Origin: DATLCF01 sp035526505
GTDB lineage: Bacteria > Patescibacteriota > Saccharimonadia > Saccharimonadales > UBA4665
Length of the DNA stretch: 64,000 nt
Assembly (NCBI GenBank): GCA_035526505.1
Contig: DATLCF010000001.1
Location: 372,001 to 436,000 of the forward strand
Reading direction: 5' to 3'
Below, piece by piece: positions 1 through 8,914 of the stretch; position 1 is the first letter of the stretch; each line of letters begins with the position of its first letter. The notes under the pieces are model-generated. The model was not told the origin of the DNA. It worked only from the letters and a program-made list of their open reading frames with translations, and made no database searches. Both the position numbers and the translations under genes were made by a program.

Positions 1-326
1 CCGTCACTGTCACGGAATACCAGGCACGTAAAACCCCATTCCTGCGAGTTCACCACATCGATCGACAGTGTCCAGTTGGTGCCGCCGACATTATCGATAG
101 CAGTCCAAATGTATGCCGTAGAAAAGCTGGCAACGGCAACGGTCTGTTGCAGGGCAAAGGTAAGGCCATTGCCAGTGGGCGTGGTAAGGGAGGAAAATTG
201 GTCTTCGGTGCCGGCGTATATTACCACTACGTCCCCGGCCTGGGTCGTGACCGAGGCCGTTTTGGGGGTTGTGGTGGTCAGATAGCTGGCCACCGTATAC
301 GATGCGACAAAAGTTGGTGCAGGCAT
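1..326 (-). CDS. Partial secreted/structural beta-rich protein (C-terminus outside window)
   Basis: An open frame starts at an ATG at 326 and runs off the window edge for 108 codons. The peptide begins MPAPTFVASYTV and is rich in Thr, Val and Gly with alternating hydrophobics, as in beta-sandwich structural proteins. It lies 6 nt after the stop of the repeat protein at 333-1994 in the same direction, so it is probably the next gene of the same operon. There is no signal peptide. The context suggests a tail or fibre component, but I recognise no family. Confidence 0.6.
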   Translation of the reverse strand, partial: MPAPTFVASYTVASYLTTTTPKTASVTTQAGDVVVIYAGTEDQFSSLTTPTGNGLTFALQQTVAVASFSTAYIWTAIDNVGGTNWTLSIDVVNSQEWGFTCLVFRDSD

Positions 327-332
327 ACCTAT

Positions 333-1994
333 CTAGCCGTTTCTTAGTATAACTACCAAATTGGCGCGTATGGCTGTGGCGCCGGACTGAGTTATTTGGC
401 TTTGCTGGTGTGTCATGGTGGTGTTGGTAATAGCAATGCTTTTCATACCCTGCAATGGTTGGTACAGGTTAATGGTTTGGTTGGTGGCAGCCGAAATATC
501 CTGCCACGGTAAAACGGTATACGAAGTGCCGAACACCGGCGCGACCGTCCAACCCAGGTTGGTGGTGGCTGTGCCAACCGAAGATGTGGCGCTGGATAGT
601 TGGAACCCAAAGTAATACTCGCCGGCCGTGAGCGACGTGGCCAGGTTAAAGCTGAGCATCCTGGGCCCGGTGATGGAACTGTACACACCAGTGTTGGAGG
701 CGTAAGAATAGGTGGTGGTAGAGGACTGGCCCACGATAGGGTTAAGCGTAGAAGCATTGCGGCTGTACAGCACGCCCACGGCTGACAAAGCCATGGCGGC
801 AGTGTTAGCAGATGACTGGGTTGCGCCAGAAACAGAGACAGGAACGTCTACGCGGCTGAACGATAGCTGTTCGGGTATAAGCATGCGCACCAGCGACACC
901 GACGTGTTGACCATTGCCGATGTAGACGACGAATACATGGCTGCACTGTTGTGTATCCACTGGGACATGGGCGAATACACCGGTGCGCCAATACTAATGG
1001 TCGAACCGTTGGTCGACAGGCTAACAGCACCGGTGGCTGACAAGCTGGAGGTTTGCGGTACCGATACTTTAAAGGACTGGCCGCCAGCACTTGAGGCGAT
1101 GGTTATGGCGCCCCCGCCTTCCAACAGGTTAACCGTCCCTGAACTGTAGGTTGCTTGTGAGTTAGCCAAAGCAACGCCACCCCCGCCGCCTGCGCCGGCC
1201 GAAATAGTTACAGCATTGCCGTTTTGCGACAAAGTAATATTGTTGCCACCCGCCAGGGTTAAGGTACCTGAGCTTATGTGGGCCATAGCGCCGGCAGTGT
1301 TGCCGCTAAGCGTTACATTATGCAAGTTTTGGGTTTGTACGGTCTGGGCTGCTACTGACACTTGGATAGAACCATTGGAATACCCCATGGTTGCAGCGCC
1401 TAATCCGTTAAAGCTTAAAGAGCGGGCATCTAATGTTGTTGAGCTGTTTTGGGTGGTATTGCCTAACGCATACAATCCAACCGTCTGATTTGTTTGGGCA
1501 GCTGTTTGCGGTGCCGAGATTTGGATAGAACCGTTGCTGTAGCCCACGGTTGCGCCACCCAGCCCATTAAAACTTAGGCTGCGGGCATCCAGAGTGGTGG
1601 AGCTGTTTTGCGTGGTGTTGCCAAGGCCGTAAAGCCCAACGGTTTGATTCGTCTGGTTGGCTGCCGAAATAGTAATGGTGGCCGACGACGCATTAATACT
1701 TTGCGACAGCGTAACATTGTTGCCGCCGGCAAAGCCAAATTGCAAGGCGCTGCCGGATATAACACCACTGGTGCCAATACTGTTACCCAGATTGCTCATG
1801 CCCAGGGTGTTTGACCCTGCCCCGCCACCTGCGCCACCCGAAATAGTAATGGCATTGCCGGCCTGGCTGAGGGTAATGTTATTACCACCCGCCAAGGTCA
1901 TGGTACCCGAGGATACCAGTGCGCCGGCGCCAGCTGTGTTGCCACTGATTGTGGCGTTAATGCGGCCACCGTTTAAGGGGGGAAGATATGTCAT
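333..1994 (-). CDS. Repeat-rich phage-tail/fibre-like protein
   Basis: A 553-residue protein with no signal peptide. The N-terminal 270 residues are built from recurring beta-repeat units: a GGNNITLSQ..GNAITIS motif appears near residues 36-52 and again later, and a block of about 52 residues (116-167) is repeated almost exactly at 168-219. Such GGNNITLSQ repeats are common in phage tail-fibre and receptor-binding proteins. The C-terminal half (from about residue 330) is a non-repetitive Ser/Thr-rich domain that may be the ligand-binding end. It follows the 2004-2705 gene after 9 nt, so the two are probably co-transcribed. A secreted adhesin is the alternative, but no export signal is visible. 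Confidence 0.65.
   Translation of the reverse strand: MTYLPPLNGGRINATISGNTAGAGALVSSGTMTLAGGNNITLSQAGNAITISGGAGGGAGSNTLGMSNLGNSIGTSGVISGSALQFGFAGGNNVTLSQSINASSATITISAANQTNQTVGLYGLGNTTQNSSTTLDARSLSFNGLGGATVGYSNGSIQISAPQTAAQTNQTVGLYALGNTTQNSSTTLDARSLSFNGLGAATMGYSNGSIQVSVAAQTVQTQNLHNVTLSGNTAGAMAHISSGTLTLAGGNNITLSQNGNAVTISAGAGGGGGVALANSQATYSSGTVNLLEGGGAITIASSAGGQSFKVSVPQTSSLSATGAVSLSTNGSTISIGAPVYSPMSQWIHNSAAMYSSSTSAMVNTSVSLVRMLIPEQLSFSRVDVPVSVSGATQSSANTAAMALSAVGVLYSRNASTLNPIVGQSSTTTYSYASNTGVYSSITGPRMLSFNLATSLTAGEYYFGFQLSSATSSVGTATTNLGWTVAPVFGTSYTVLPWQDISAATNQTINLYQPLQGMKSIAITNTTMTHQQSQITQSGATAIRANLVVILRNG
1338..1649 (-). repeat. Tandem 156-bp coding repeat in the tail-like gene
   Basis: Two adjacent copies of about 52 codons (1494-1649 and 1338-1493) encode near-identical NQTVGLY.LGNTTQNSSTT blocks. 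The protein differs at only a few positions while codons differ more often, which suggests an old duplication kept by selection. Confidence 0.7.
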
Positions 1995-2003
1995 AAGGCT
2001 GTT

Positions 2004-2705
2004 TTAAATTATATACCACGCACTGCCGTTGGATACGACAGTCATGGAGGTGTACTGCAGGTCCAGCGACAGGCTGGTTTGGCCGTCAATCGTGTCACTG
2101 CCCGAACGGGCCACGGTGCAGGTATTGCCAGCGTTATCAATACGTTTTATATAGAACCGGTAGCCGGTATTAGATGACGCTGTAGGCAGAGTAATGGTGA
2201 CATTACCGCTGGTGGCATCGGCAAAAATAATGACGTCCGTGCCGGTAATGGTGTAGTTGCTGGTTTTGGTGCTGGTGGCCAGCGTGGCATCGGTCCAGGC
2301 AGGTGAACCGCTGGAAACACGCAAAGTTTTGCCGTCTGCCCCCACTGCCAGGCGAGCAAAGTTGCCGGACGAATTGCGGTAATATAGGTCGCCGGTGGCA
2401 CCTGCCGAATCGTCGTATATGGCAACTTTTTTGCGTACCGGACCGGTGGTAATGGTGAAATACAGGCTGTCGGTGTTGAACTCGATAGCACCAGCTTCGG
2501 GGGTACTCATGAGAGTGCCCGAGGTCAGTTTAAGCGGTGCAGTACCAGCCGATGCGGTGCCGGCGCGGATGGTGACGGTTTTGTGGCCACCGTTGGCAGC
2601 GTTGTCGGTGTCATCGTTGTAGTGCTCTTTCATGATGTATTGGCGAATAATATCGCCCCATACACCATCGTCGCTGTTTACTATGGGTAAACGTTGTTCG
2701 GCCAT
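2004..2705 (-). CDS. Phage-tail-like structural protein
   Basis: A 233-residue protein opening MAEQRLPIVNSDDGVWGDI and continuing with IRAGTA.AGTAPLKLTSG..MSTPEAGAIEF. This opening is typical of tail or baseplate-distal structural proteins in phage and prophage genomes. The C-terminal part (about 150-233) is a beta-rich module with an ITGTDVIIFADATSGNVTITLPTA-like signature also common in tail fibres. There is no signal peptide or membrane segment. It is the second gene of a minus-strand group (2912 to 1) of similar character. The phage link rests on motif recognition; no capsid, portal or terminase lies in the window. Confidence 0.65.
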   Translation of the reverse strand: MAEQRLPIVNSDDGVWGDIIRQYIMKEHYNDDTDNAANGGHKTVTIRAGTASAGTAPLKLTSGTLMSTPEAGAIEFNTDSLYFTITTGPVRKKVAIYDDSAGATGDLYYRNSSGNFARLAVGADGKTLRVSSGSPAWTDATLATSTKTSNYTITGTDVIIFADATSGNVTITLPTASSNTGYRFYIKRIDNAGNTCTVARSGSDTIDGQTSLSLDLQYTSMTVVSNGSAWYII

Positions 2706-2708
2706 GGC

Positions 2709-2912
2709 CTATACCCCGAACTTTCTTGAGCCAAACCCGTGCCTGCTATCTGTAGTTGCCGGGTTGCGCGAGGGGTGCGGCATCTTGCCGGAGTGCAGCA
2801 GGCTAATAAAGTCGCTAAAACCCAATAGTAAGGCAAAGGCAATTCCCGCATGCTGCAGGAATTCTTTGCGCGTCATCTCCTTTTGTAGTAGCTTGTCGCG
2901 TAAGTACTTCAT
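2709..2912 (-). CDS. Small protein with one membrane segment
   Basis: A 67-residue protein with a charged N-terminus (MKYLRDKLLQKEMTRKEFLQ), one hydrophobic segment (about residues 26-44) and a basic tail. The TRKEFLQ stretch before the hydrophobic part loosely resembles a Tat motif without the twin arginine. It ends 3 nt before the tail-like gene at 2705, so it is the first gene of that group. It could be a membrane tether or a small holin-like protein; the sequence alone does not decide. Confidence 0.5.
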   Translation of the reverse strand: MKYLRDKLLQKEMTRKEFLQHAGIAFALLLGFSDFISLLHSGKMPHPSRNPATTDSRHGFGSRKFGV

Positions 2913-2983
2913 TGGTCACACAATCTCACCTGTAGTATATCAAGCAACGTGCTTATGTTTCAATTGGCGGTAGTTGGTTGCGG

Positions 2984-4045
2984 CTACAGACGCGAGCGAC
3001 GCGAAGGCGGTGACCCCCGCTTGCCCCGGAACAACCGGGTGGTTTTGCGCAGCAGGGACCATAGGCCAGCCAGCACAAGCAAGAGTACAAGCAACAGGCC
3101 AATCAGTATTTTCCAGGGCACAACCCAAAAGCTTACCTGTCCCTCGATCGGAATATCACGCTGTCCGTCGTTATATATAGCCACCAGCTTGGCGGTATAA
3201 CGGCCAATGCGCAGCTTGGACAGATCACCCCAGTTCCAGGTGAGTTGTTGCTTGGTGGTGCCATCGGCGTTGACCACGGTTTTGTACACTGGAAAGCCAT
3301 TGTCCCAATGCGTCGCAAGTGTGCGTGTACTGCCAGGCAGTATGTAGCCGTTTGTTTCATTTACCTTTAAGGTAGAAATAGGGTTTTGATCGTGTTCGCC
3401 GCGCTGCACAAATATGTTGCCCGCAGGCTGCACAATGGTGTTGCCGCTGTTTTTGAACTGCACTTTTAGCTCGGCCGGAAGGTATTCGTACATCCGTTTG
3501 GTAGAGATAAACTTTACGGCATCTATTTTGCGCGTAGCGTCTGGCCGGTCAACATTTAAAAGGGTAAATACGGCTAGCGAACCCTTAAGTACGCGGCCGC
3601 CTTGGGTGGCGGGCGACGGCGCGTCTTTACGGCTAACTACCAGGGCAAAGGCATAGCTAAAGCCGGCACTTTTTGGCACGGCCAAATTGACTTGTTCGCT
3701 AAACCATTGGCCGGGCTGCACAGTGAAGGTTGGCGCGCTAAAGCGGATCCAGCCGGCAATTTCCGGGGGTGCCGTGTCGTCCAGCTCTACGGCTTCGGTT
3801 TTGTTGTTAAACGAAAAACGGCGCGGTTCGATTTTTAATGTCTCGGCTTGTTGGCCCGCATTGTGAATCTTAAGTTCCAGGCTAGTTGTTTGCCCGGGCG
3901 TGATAGTAGACACCATGGGCGAAGGGGTTACCTGCAGCGAAAAATCACCAGGTGTTTGAGCGTTAACAACGGCCGGTGCTACAAAACCCAGCACAAGCAC
4001 ACTGGCCACTACCCCCAGTGCAAACTGTCGAATCCCTCTATACAT
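2984..4045 (-). CDS. Membrane-anchored DUF916-like surface protein
   Basis: The ATG at 4045 is preferred over an in-frame GTG at 4105 because it starts a clear signal peptide (residues 1-29, ending VVNAQ) and follows an extended -10 box by 7 nt. The mature part begins with an Ig-like stretch (VTPSPMVSTITPGQTTSLELKI..NAG), as in the WxLIP/DUF916 proteins that bind peptidoglycan and hold WxL surface proteins. A transmembrane helix (about 308-332) and a very basic tail end the protein. It lies just downstream of the surface protein at 4132-5181, matching the usual pairing in WxL loci. The family call is by general resemblance. Confidence 0.6.
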   Translation of the reverse strand: MYRGIRQFALGVVASVLVLGFVAPAVVNAQTPGDFSLQVTPSPMVSTITPGQTTSLELKIHNAGQQAETLKIEPRRFSFNNKTEAVELDDTAPPEIAGWIRFSAPTFTVQPGQWFSEQVNLAVPKSAGFSYAFALVVSRKDAPSPATQGGRVLKGSLAVFTLLNVDRPDATRKIDAVKFISTKRMYEYLPAELKVQFKNSGNTIVQPAGNIFVQRGEHDQNPISTLKVNETNGYILPGSTRTLATHWDNGFPVYKTVVNADGTTKQQLTWNWGDLSKLRIGRYTAKLVAIYNDGQRDIPIEGQVSFWVVPWKILIGLLLVLLLVLAGLWSLLRKTTRLFRGKRGSPPSRRSRL

Positions 4046-4052
4046 ATCTGAA

Positions 4053-4061
4053 AGTATACCA
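4053..4061 (-). promoter_or_regulatory. Extended -10 promoter, leaderless start
   Basis: On the minus strand TGG-TATACT ends 7 nt before the ATG at 4045, placing transcription start at or next to the initiation codon. No Shine-Dalgarno sequence is present. Confidence 0.55.
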
Positions 4062-4131
4062 GAAAGCTTTTTACAGCCCCTTTCAAACGTAGCCTTTGCC
4101 AACACTATTCCAAACGTTGCCCGATAATTTC

Positions 4132-5181
4132 CTAAAATAAACCGGCACCAATAACAGTAATGGTATCGGTATAATCAGATGCTGCGGCAGTTGTGGCACT
4201 AATGGCAACGTTATTTTTAATAGTTAGTACGGCCGTGTCGGCAGTACCGTTTGAGGTAGCAAGGGTGCGCAAGCTGGTGTCCAGCCCACCACCTTGACCG
4301 GTAGAGGTACCTACAAATGGTGCGGTAACCGTAATAGTGCCGCTACCACCTACCTGGCTACTGGTAATACCCGTGTTATAGCCAGCCGTACCAGCCGAAA
4401 GTGTGCTGTTACTGCCCGGCGTGGTAGAGGCAATAGTTGCCGATGCCGTGGCCGAGGTAAGGCCGGTGTTGGCGTCCTTGGCCCACACCATCCAGCCATT
4501 CTTGGCGTTAGTGTTAACCGTGGCGGTGCGCGGGGTGGGGCTGCTAGTTACCGAGCCGGTACTGAGTGTACCAAGCGCATCGGTGTTGGCGCTTAAGGCA
4601 AATGAAAAAGCAGAGGGCACTGTGGCCGAAACCACAATTTGGTCATCGCTGATGCTGGCCGTGGTATACGTGGCCGTGTCGATGTTGGTCGGGGTGGTAG
4701 TGCGAGTGGTAACGCTGCCAGCGTTAGAACTGGTGGCGCTGGACTTAACTGTAACCGCTGCGCTGTTAGTCCAGTTAAAACAGTACAGGGTGCCTGGGGT
4801 CAGGTCGCCGCTAGTAAAGGTTACAACTTGGCTGGCTACGTTACTGGCTGTAGCAATACTGGGCCAGGCAGTGCCGCCTGTGGGCCAGGCCAGGTTAGTA
4901 GTGTTAACGGTAAAGGTACCGGCAGCGCCTAGGGTGTAGCCAGTGGGGAACGTTACCTGCACATCGGCTTCGGTGGCAGTGGTGGTGGGCTTGGCGCATA
5001 CTGTGCCAGTGGTTGGGCTGCTTATTTTCATGCGGTCAAAACGCACACTTGTTTCGGTAAGGTCGGCGGCTTTGGCTGTATTGCTGTGTATAAAAGCGGC
5101 AGCTAGCAGCGACAGCACCATAGCAGCTGCAAATATAATAACCTGGCTGGCCGATAAAAGTCTTGCGGATGTCTGTTTCAT
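4132..5181 (-). CDS. Secreted Ser/Thr-rich surface protein, WxL-like
   Basis: A 349-residue protein with an N-terminal signal segment (about 12-38, ending NTAKA). The mature protein is very rich in Thr, Ser and Ala with few charges, and contains a conserved-looking middle block (SATVPSAFSFALSANTD, TVNTNAKNGWMVWAKD). The C-terminus ends ASDYTDTITVIGAGLF, which resembles the end of WxL-type domains (YTatltW) without the Trp motifs. No LPXTG signal or C-terminal membrane helix is visible, so anchoring probably depends on a partner such as the adjacent DUF916-like protein. The WxL comparison is an inference. Confidence 0.6.
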   Translation of the reverse strand: MKQTSARLLSASQVIIFAAAMVLSLLAAAFIHSNTAKAADLTETSVRFDRMKISSPTTGTVCAKPTTTATEADVQVTFPTGYTLGAAGTFTVNTTNLAWPTGGTAWPSIATASNVASQVVTFTSGDLTPGTLYCFNWTNSAAVTVKSSATSSNAGSVTTRTTTPTNIDTATYTTASISDDQIVVSATVPSAFSFALSANTDALGTLSTGSVTSSPTPRTATVNTNAKNGWMVWAKDANTGLTSATASATIASTTPGSNSTLSAGTAGYNTGITSSQVGGSGTITVTAPFVGTSTGQGGGLDTSLRTLATSNGTADTAVLTIKNNVAISATTAAASDYTDTITVIGAGLF

Positions 5182-5251
5182 ATGTTGCCGGAATATATCC
5201 TACTACGCATAAGCATAACGAGAATGCCGGTTTTAAGCAATAGTGCTTTGC

Positions 5252-5812
5252 TTATAACCATTTCCAGGTGTGGCACAAGGCCTGCAGCCGGGTTATTTGT
5301 TCGGATTGCTTACCGCCGGTTATGGCAACAGAGGCGTAGCGCGGGCCATAGGTTGTAAAAAGTGTTAATTCGGCAGCACCTGTACGGGACTGAAATAGCG
5401 TGCTGTTGGCCTGCAAATCGGCACTGGGGAGGACGCTGTAATCGCCAGGCTTGCTGCGCCGGTAGTTATAATCGGCAACGCCGGCCAGCCCGTCGGAGGG
5501 CAGTAGGTTAGTTGTAATGCCAATCTGTTCGTCCGACGCCGTCTTTTTATTAGCAAAGACTTGCACCAGGTCGGCATTGTTGACATGACTAGAGATTTGT
5601 ACGCGATACGTGGCCGGCACAGCGGTGGTAAAGAATTTGGTGGTAACCGCCTGATCTGGCGTGGCCGCAACAGGTGTGGGGGCGGGGGCAGAGGCAGTAA
5701 CTGATTCTTCTACTGGCTTGCTAGCCCATTGCAGGCCAAACCATATACCTATTCCCGCAACAGTGGCTATACCCAATAGGGTGAGGTATTTGGGTTTAAC
5801 CCGCAACCTCAT
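5252..5812 (-). CDS. Membrane-anchored hypothetical protein
   Basis: A 186-residue protein with a basic start, one membrane helix (about 11-29), a Pro/Ala linker and an extracytoplasmic domain of about 130 residues containing two Cys at most. Its ATG overlaps the stop of the upstream PKD protein by 4 nt (ATGA), so the two are translationally coupled and probably work together. No family recognised. Confidence 0.6.
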   Translation of the reverse strand: MRLRVKPKYLTLLGIATVAGIGIWFGLQWASKPVEESVTASAPAPTPVAATPDQAVTTKFFTTAVPATYRVQISSHVNNADLVQVFANKKTASDEQIGITTNLLPSDGLAGVADYNYRRSKPGDYSVLPSADLQANSTLFQSRTGAAELTLFTTYGPRYASVAITGGKQSEQITRLQALCHTWKWL

Positions 5813-6858
5813 GGCCGTTTGCCCCTGATTTGTCTGTACGGTATTTTGCCATGGGCGCTATGCAAGGGGATAAATCGCAAGTGCAGCACCTTGGCATCGT
5901 ACCAGGCCAGGGCAACTATGCTGAGTGTCAAGCTATAGGCAACGTATATAGCTATCAGCAGTTGTTGTTGCTGAGTAAGACCGCCACCCGGGGGCGCTGT
6001 ACTTAAGGGGCCGGCAGCGGCACGGGTATCAGGCGTGACTGCCACCAGTTGTTGCTTTCTGGTGTGCCCTGCGGCATCGGTGGCGGTTATTTCGACAAAG
6101 AAGGGTTGCAGGGCCGTATAGGTGTGCTGCTGTTTGTGCTGCTCAGGGCCGATATCGTGCAATGTTTCGACCGTGCCATCCCCCCAATCGAATATGAGCT
6201 GGTAGGGAACGATGCCGCCGGCAACCATACCGGTCCAGGTGGCTGGCTTGGTGCGTCCAAACACCAGGTACGCGCGTTGGCTGCGAATAATCAGCCCGTT
6301 GTCCGTGTCCCCCGTCTGTCCCGTCTCGCTTTCTGCGGAGCCAGCTGATCCGGAGGATGGCCGTGTGGCCCGGCCTTGGCCAGTGGTTCCAGCTTGCGAA
6401 ATATCAACTGCCACGTGCACAGCCGCACTGTCCGGGCCGTAGTCGTCGGTTATATTCACGCTTTTAGCAATCAATGTATTAGGCCCGGTAAAAAGAGTCA
6501 CCGGCAGGCTGAAGGTGCCCGCGTTACTGCAGCTGGTTGACCCCAACAGCATGTTGTTGGAATACACAATGACAATAGTGCCCGAAGCCACTGGCTGGCA
6601 GGTGCCCTGCACCGTAACGTCGGCTGTATGCAGTACGCTGCCATCGGGCGGGTAGGTAATAACTGCGGGGCTCGTTATTTGTTCGGCTGCAACCTTGCCA
6701 GTAACAACCAGGTCGTCGGCCAGGACGCGTTGCTGTACCAGCACGATACCTGCACCCACAATAAGCAACAACAAAAACAATGATCGGTATGAGGTATAAC
6801 GATGCGGCAATAGTTTGCCAGTATGCCTATGGTGTTGAAGATGCAGCAAGCGATGCAT
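5809..6858 (-). CDS. PKD/Ig-domain membrane protein
   Basis: A 349-residue protein with an N-terminal membrane helix (about 26-45), an Ig-like domain (ITSPAVITYPPDGSVL..ADVTVQGTC, about 60-150), a Ser/Gly linker and a PKD-like domain with the typical FDWGDGT and HTYTA motifs (about 215-270). A second membrane helix near 300-325 leaves a short basic cytoplasmic tail. The two beta-sandwich domains face outside. It is translationally coupled to 5252-5812. A role in adhesion or surface assembly is inferred from the domains only. Confidence 0.65.
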   Translation of the reverse strand: MHRLLHLQHHRHTGKLLPHRYTSYRSLFLLLLIVGAGIVLVQQRVLADDLVVTGKVAAEQITSPAVITYPPDGSVLHTADVTVQGTCQPVASGTIVIVYSNNMLLGSTSCSNAGTFSLPVTLFTGPNTLIAKSVNITDDYGPDSAAVHVAVDISQAGTTGQGRATRPSSGSAGSAESETGQTGDTDNGLIIRSQRAYLVFGRTKPATWTGMVAGGIVPYQLIFDWGDGTVETLHDIGPEQHKQQHTYTALQPFFVEITATDAAGHTRKQQLVAVTPDTRAAAGPLSTAPPGGGLTQQQQLLIAIYVAYSLTLSIVALAWYDAKVLHLRFIPLHSAHGKIPYRQIRGKRP

Positions 6859-6938
6859 ATGTTTGTTTTGGTGTTGATACGCCTTATAGCCAGTATAGCG
6901 GTTATGGTTGACAAGGTCTATTTGGATCGATGCAAATA

Positions 6939-6974
6939 GAAAGAGACAGAAGCTTTAAGACCTCTGCCTCTTTC
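6939..6974 (-). terminator. Intrinsic terminator after the 6995-8416 gene
   Basis: On the minus strand GAAAGAGGCAGAGG pairs with CTTCTGTCTCTTTC across a short loop. It separates the surface-protein group at 6995-10579 from the next one at 5252-6858. Confidence 0.5.
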
Positions 6975-6994
6975 AATCCCAGCCATGGCTTTAG

Positions 6995-8416
6995 CTAGAA
7001 TTGATAAACGTGCATTTGATACGGCTTAAACGTATCGACTATTTTGCCACCGCTGATGGTTACAGTACGATTTTCGTTCACAACTGTTGCAGTACCGCTA
7101 CTAACGGGAACGGTGATAGTGCCCGTGGTAGTACCGGAATTGGTGTGGCTATCGTTGCCGTCTGCGGCCGCGAATACGTATTTCGAGCCATTGTATACCT
7201 TATACATGGTGCTTACCGGAATACCATTAGTACCCGTAGCACTTACACCGGATTGACTATAGGAGTTTAATATAGGTGCCAAAGATTTAATTTGGGCATT
7301 TACCTTGGCAGCTCGGGCAGAAATGGCTGCATCGTGCAGCATACCATCCTCAGCCCCTGTGCCACCAAAGTCGTGGGCAAAGTATATGAGGCCGTTGGCG
7401 CCGTGAACAACCATGTTCCATATGGCCGCTTCCATTTCGTCTGGCGTAATTGCCCGGGTGGAGTGATAGTCTGGGCTCATAGCCTCCACAAAGCCCCAGA
7501 CTGGTTTTTTGGGATTGTGATTGCAGCGTTCGCGTAAACTGTCCAGGACTGCGCCGTACCACCAGGCACCGGCCTTGCTGTTTTCGATCCATGGGTCGGT
7601 ATAGCCGTAGAAGTCTACTGACACCAAATCTACTGCATCGCAGTAAGCGGGCAGGTCAACATCGCACTTGCTTTGGTTGTAGTAGGCAATACAGCCGCCG
7701 GGCGCCATAGTTTTACCGTAGTTGGCATAGGTAGGACGGGTGGGGTCTTTGGCTTTGGCCGCATCGGCACTCTTTTTAATAACCTGCGTGTTGAACTTGG
7801 CCGGATCGTTCCACATGTTCATATCGGCTTCGTCCTCGATCCACCAGGATGCAGCATTTTTACCGTATGAGGTACCGGCGCGTTCGCCAGGAATAATGCC
7901 CTTCCACCCTGTCTGTGTAAGTCCGTCGTAGCGTAGGTTGGAAAAATCATCCTCCCAAATGCCAACGTCCAGGTTGATGCCAATATTTTGGTAGTTGGTG
8001 CCGTTGGGTTTGCCATTAAAGATACGCGAGGGATCTTGCATCCAGACGCCGATAGGGAAATATTTTGGATCACCCGTAGGATCTGGGCCGTTAGACCAAG
8101 TTTTGTAGTAATCGGTCCAGTAACTACCGGCAGCAGGAGGGGGTGTAGTGTCGCCACCACCGCCACCACTTGTGGCGCCACTGCCGAACTGCAGATATTT
8201 GCCACCAGAAGCATTTGTGTCAGTACCTACGGTTGCTTTTGCGGTTGGCGTACTACTTTCCAGCTCTAACGAAGCAAATGGGCCAAGGGCACGCGTGACA
8301 AGAAGCGTTAAACCGGCAGTGGCTACGGCAATCACTACAACTATGGCAATGACTTTATTGGTACGCGACGTGTTTTGCTTGGAGCCGGGCGCGGAAGTTG
8401 TTGAGTTAGAATCCAT
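6995..8416 (-). CDS. Membrane-anchored glycoside-hydrolase-like barrel protein
   Basis: The start at 8416 (MDSNSTTS) is chosen over 8440 because AAAGGA lies 9 nt upstream of it. A membrane helix (about residues 20-43) is followed by a Gly-rich linker and a domain of about 270 residues that looks like a TIM-barrel glycoside hydrolase: YFPIGVWMQDPS, ASWWIEDEADMNMW, VDLVSVDFYGYTD, KPVWGFVEAMSPD and ANGLIYFAHDFGG. The Glu residues in WIEDEAD and GFVEAM are plausible acid and nucleophile. A small beta-domain closes the protein. It probably acts on external glycans while tethered to the cell. Substrate and GH family cannot be assigned. Confidence 0.6.
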   Translation of the reverse strand: MDSNSTTSAPGSKQNTSRTNKVIAIVVVIAVATAGLTLLVTRALGPFASLELESSTPTAKATVGTDTNASGGKYLQFGSGATSGGGGGDTTPPPAAGSYWTDYYKTWSNGPDPTGDPKYFPIGVWMQDPSRIFNGKPNGTNYQNIGINLDVGIWEDDFSNLRYDGLTQTGWKGIIPGERAGTSYGKNAASWWIEDEADMNMWNDPAKFNTQVIKKSADAAKAKDPTRPTYANYGKTMAPGGCIAYYNQSKCDVDLPAYCDAVDLVSVDFYGYTDPWIENSKAGAWWYGAVLDSLRERCNHNPKKPVWGFVEAMSPDYHSTRAITPDEMEAAIWNMVVHGANGLIYFAHDFGGTGAEDGMLHDAAISARAAKVNAQIKSLAPILNSYSQSGVSATGTNGIPVSTMYKVYNGSKYVFAAADGNDSHTNSGTTTGTITVPVSSGTATVVNENRTVTISGGKIVDTFKPYQMHVYQF

Positions 8417-8448
8417 GTGATGCTGTCCTTTCTTTCGCATGAGTTTGC

Positions 8449-8889
8449 CTACTCAACGATGACCGTGCCTTTAAGGGCATAGGGGTTTAGCTTGTCGTAG
8501 TAGTTATATGTGCCCGCCTTGTCAAAGGTAAAGGTATAGGAATCGTTAGGCCCCAGCGTCTCCTCACTATCAAAGGCCACGGCATTGTTGCTGGCAACAT
8601 CTGCGGCGGCTACCACCTGGTGGGCTTCATTGCCACGAGTGATCCACATGACGGATTCGCCCTTTTTAACTTTGATGGTTGACGGTGTAAAGCCTGATCT
8701 TGTAATGGTAACCGCGCCTACTTTTTCGGCACTTGTCTGGCTTTGCCGGGCGGCAATGACCACGGCTGCCACCACAATGGCTACGGCCACCAGGACAACA
8801 GTGAAAACCCACATGGATTTTTTGCCTTTAGCCGCCCCACCGGTGCCCGATAGTACTTGGTTGTTGGGGGTTTGTGTTGATGTATCCAT
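8449..8889 (-). CDS. Membrane-anchored cupredoxin-fold protein lacking copper ligands
   Basis: A 146-residue protein with a membrane helix (about 25-46) and a C-terminal cupredoxin-type domain (ITRSGFTPSTIKVKKGESVMW). The first ligand His is present (NEAHQVV), but the C-terminal loop reads YNYYDKLNPYALKG where plastocyanin-like proteins have Y.YHC..HP..M.G, so Cys, the second His and Met are replaced by Asp, Asn and Leu. Blue-copper chemistry is therefore unlikely. The same loop occurs in the paralog at 20282-20677. Both lie next to large Fn3 proteins. Confidence 0.7.
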   Translation of the reverse strand: MDTSTQTPNNQVLSGTGGAAKGKKSMWVFTVVLVAVAIVVAAVVIAARQSQTSAEKVGAVTITRSGFTPSTIKVKKGESVMWITRGNEAHQVVAAADVASNNAVAFDSEETLGPNDSYTFTFDKAGTYNYYDKLNPYALKGTVIVE

Positions 8890-8914
8890 TGTATTATCCC
8901 TCTATGCTTTCCAT

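Noticed and set aside
4294..4939. Long plus-strand ORFs across the Thr/Ser-rich surface genes (also at 712-1149, 1657-2007, 16165-16902, 17683-18261)
   Set aside because: They mirror minus-strand genes that have signal peptides and recognisable domains; the low-complexity coding makes long antisense frames.
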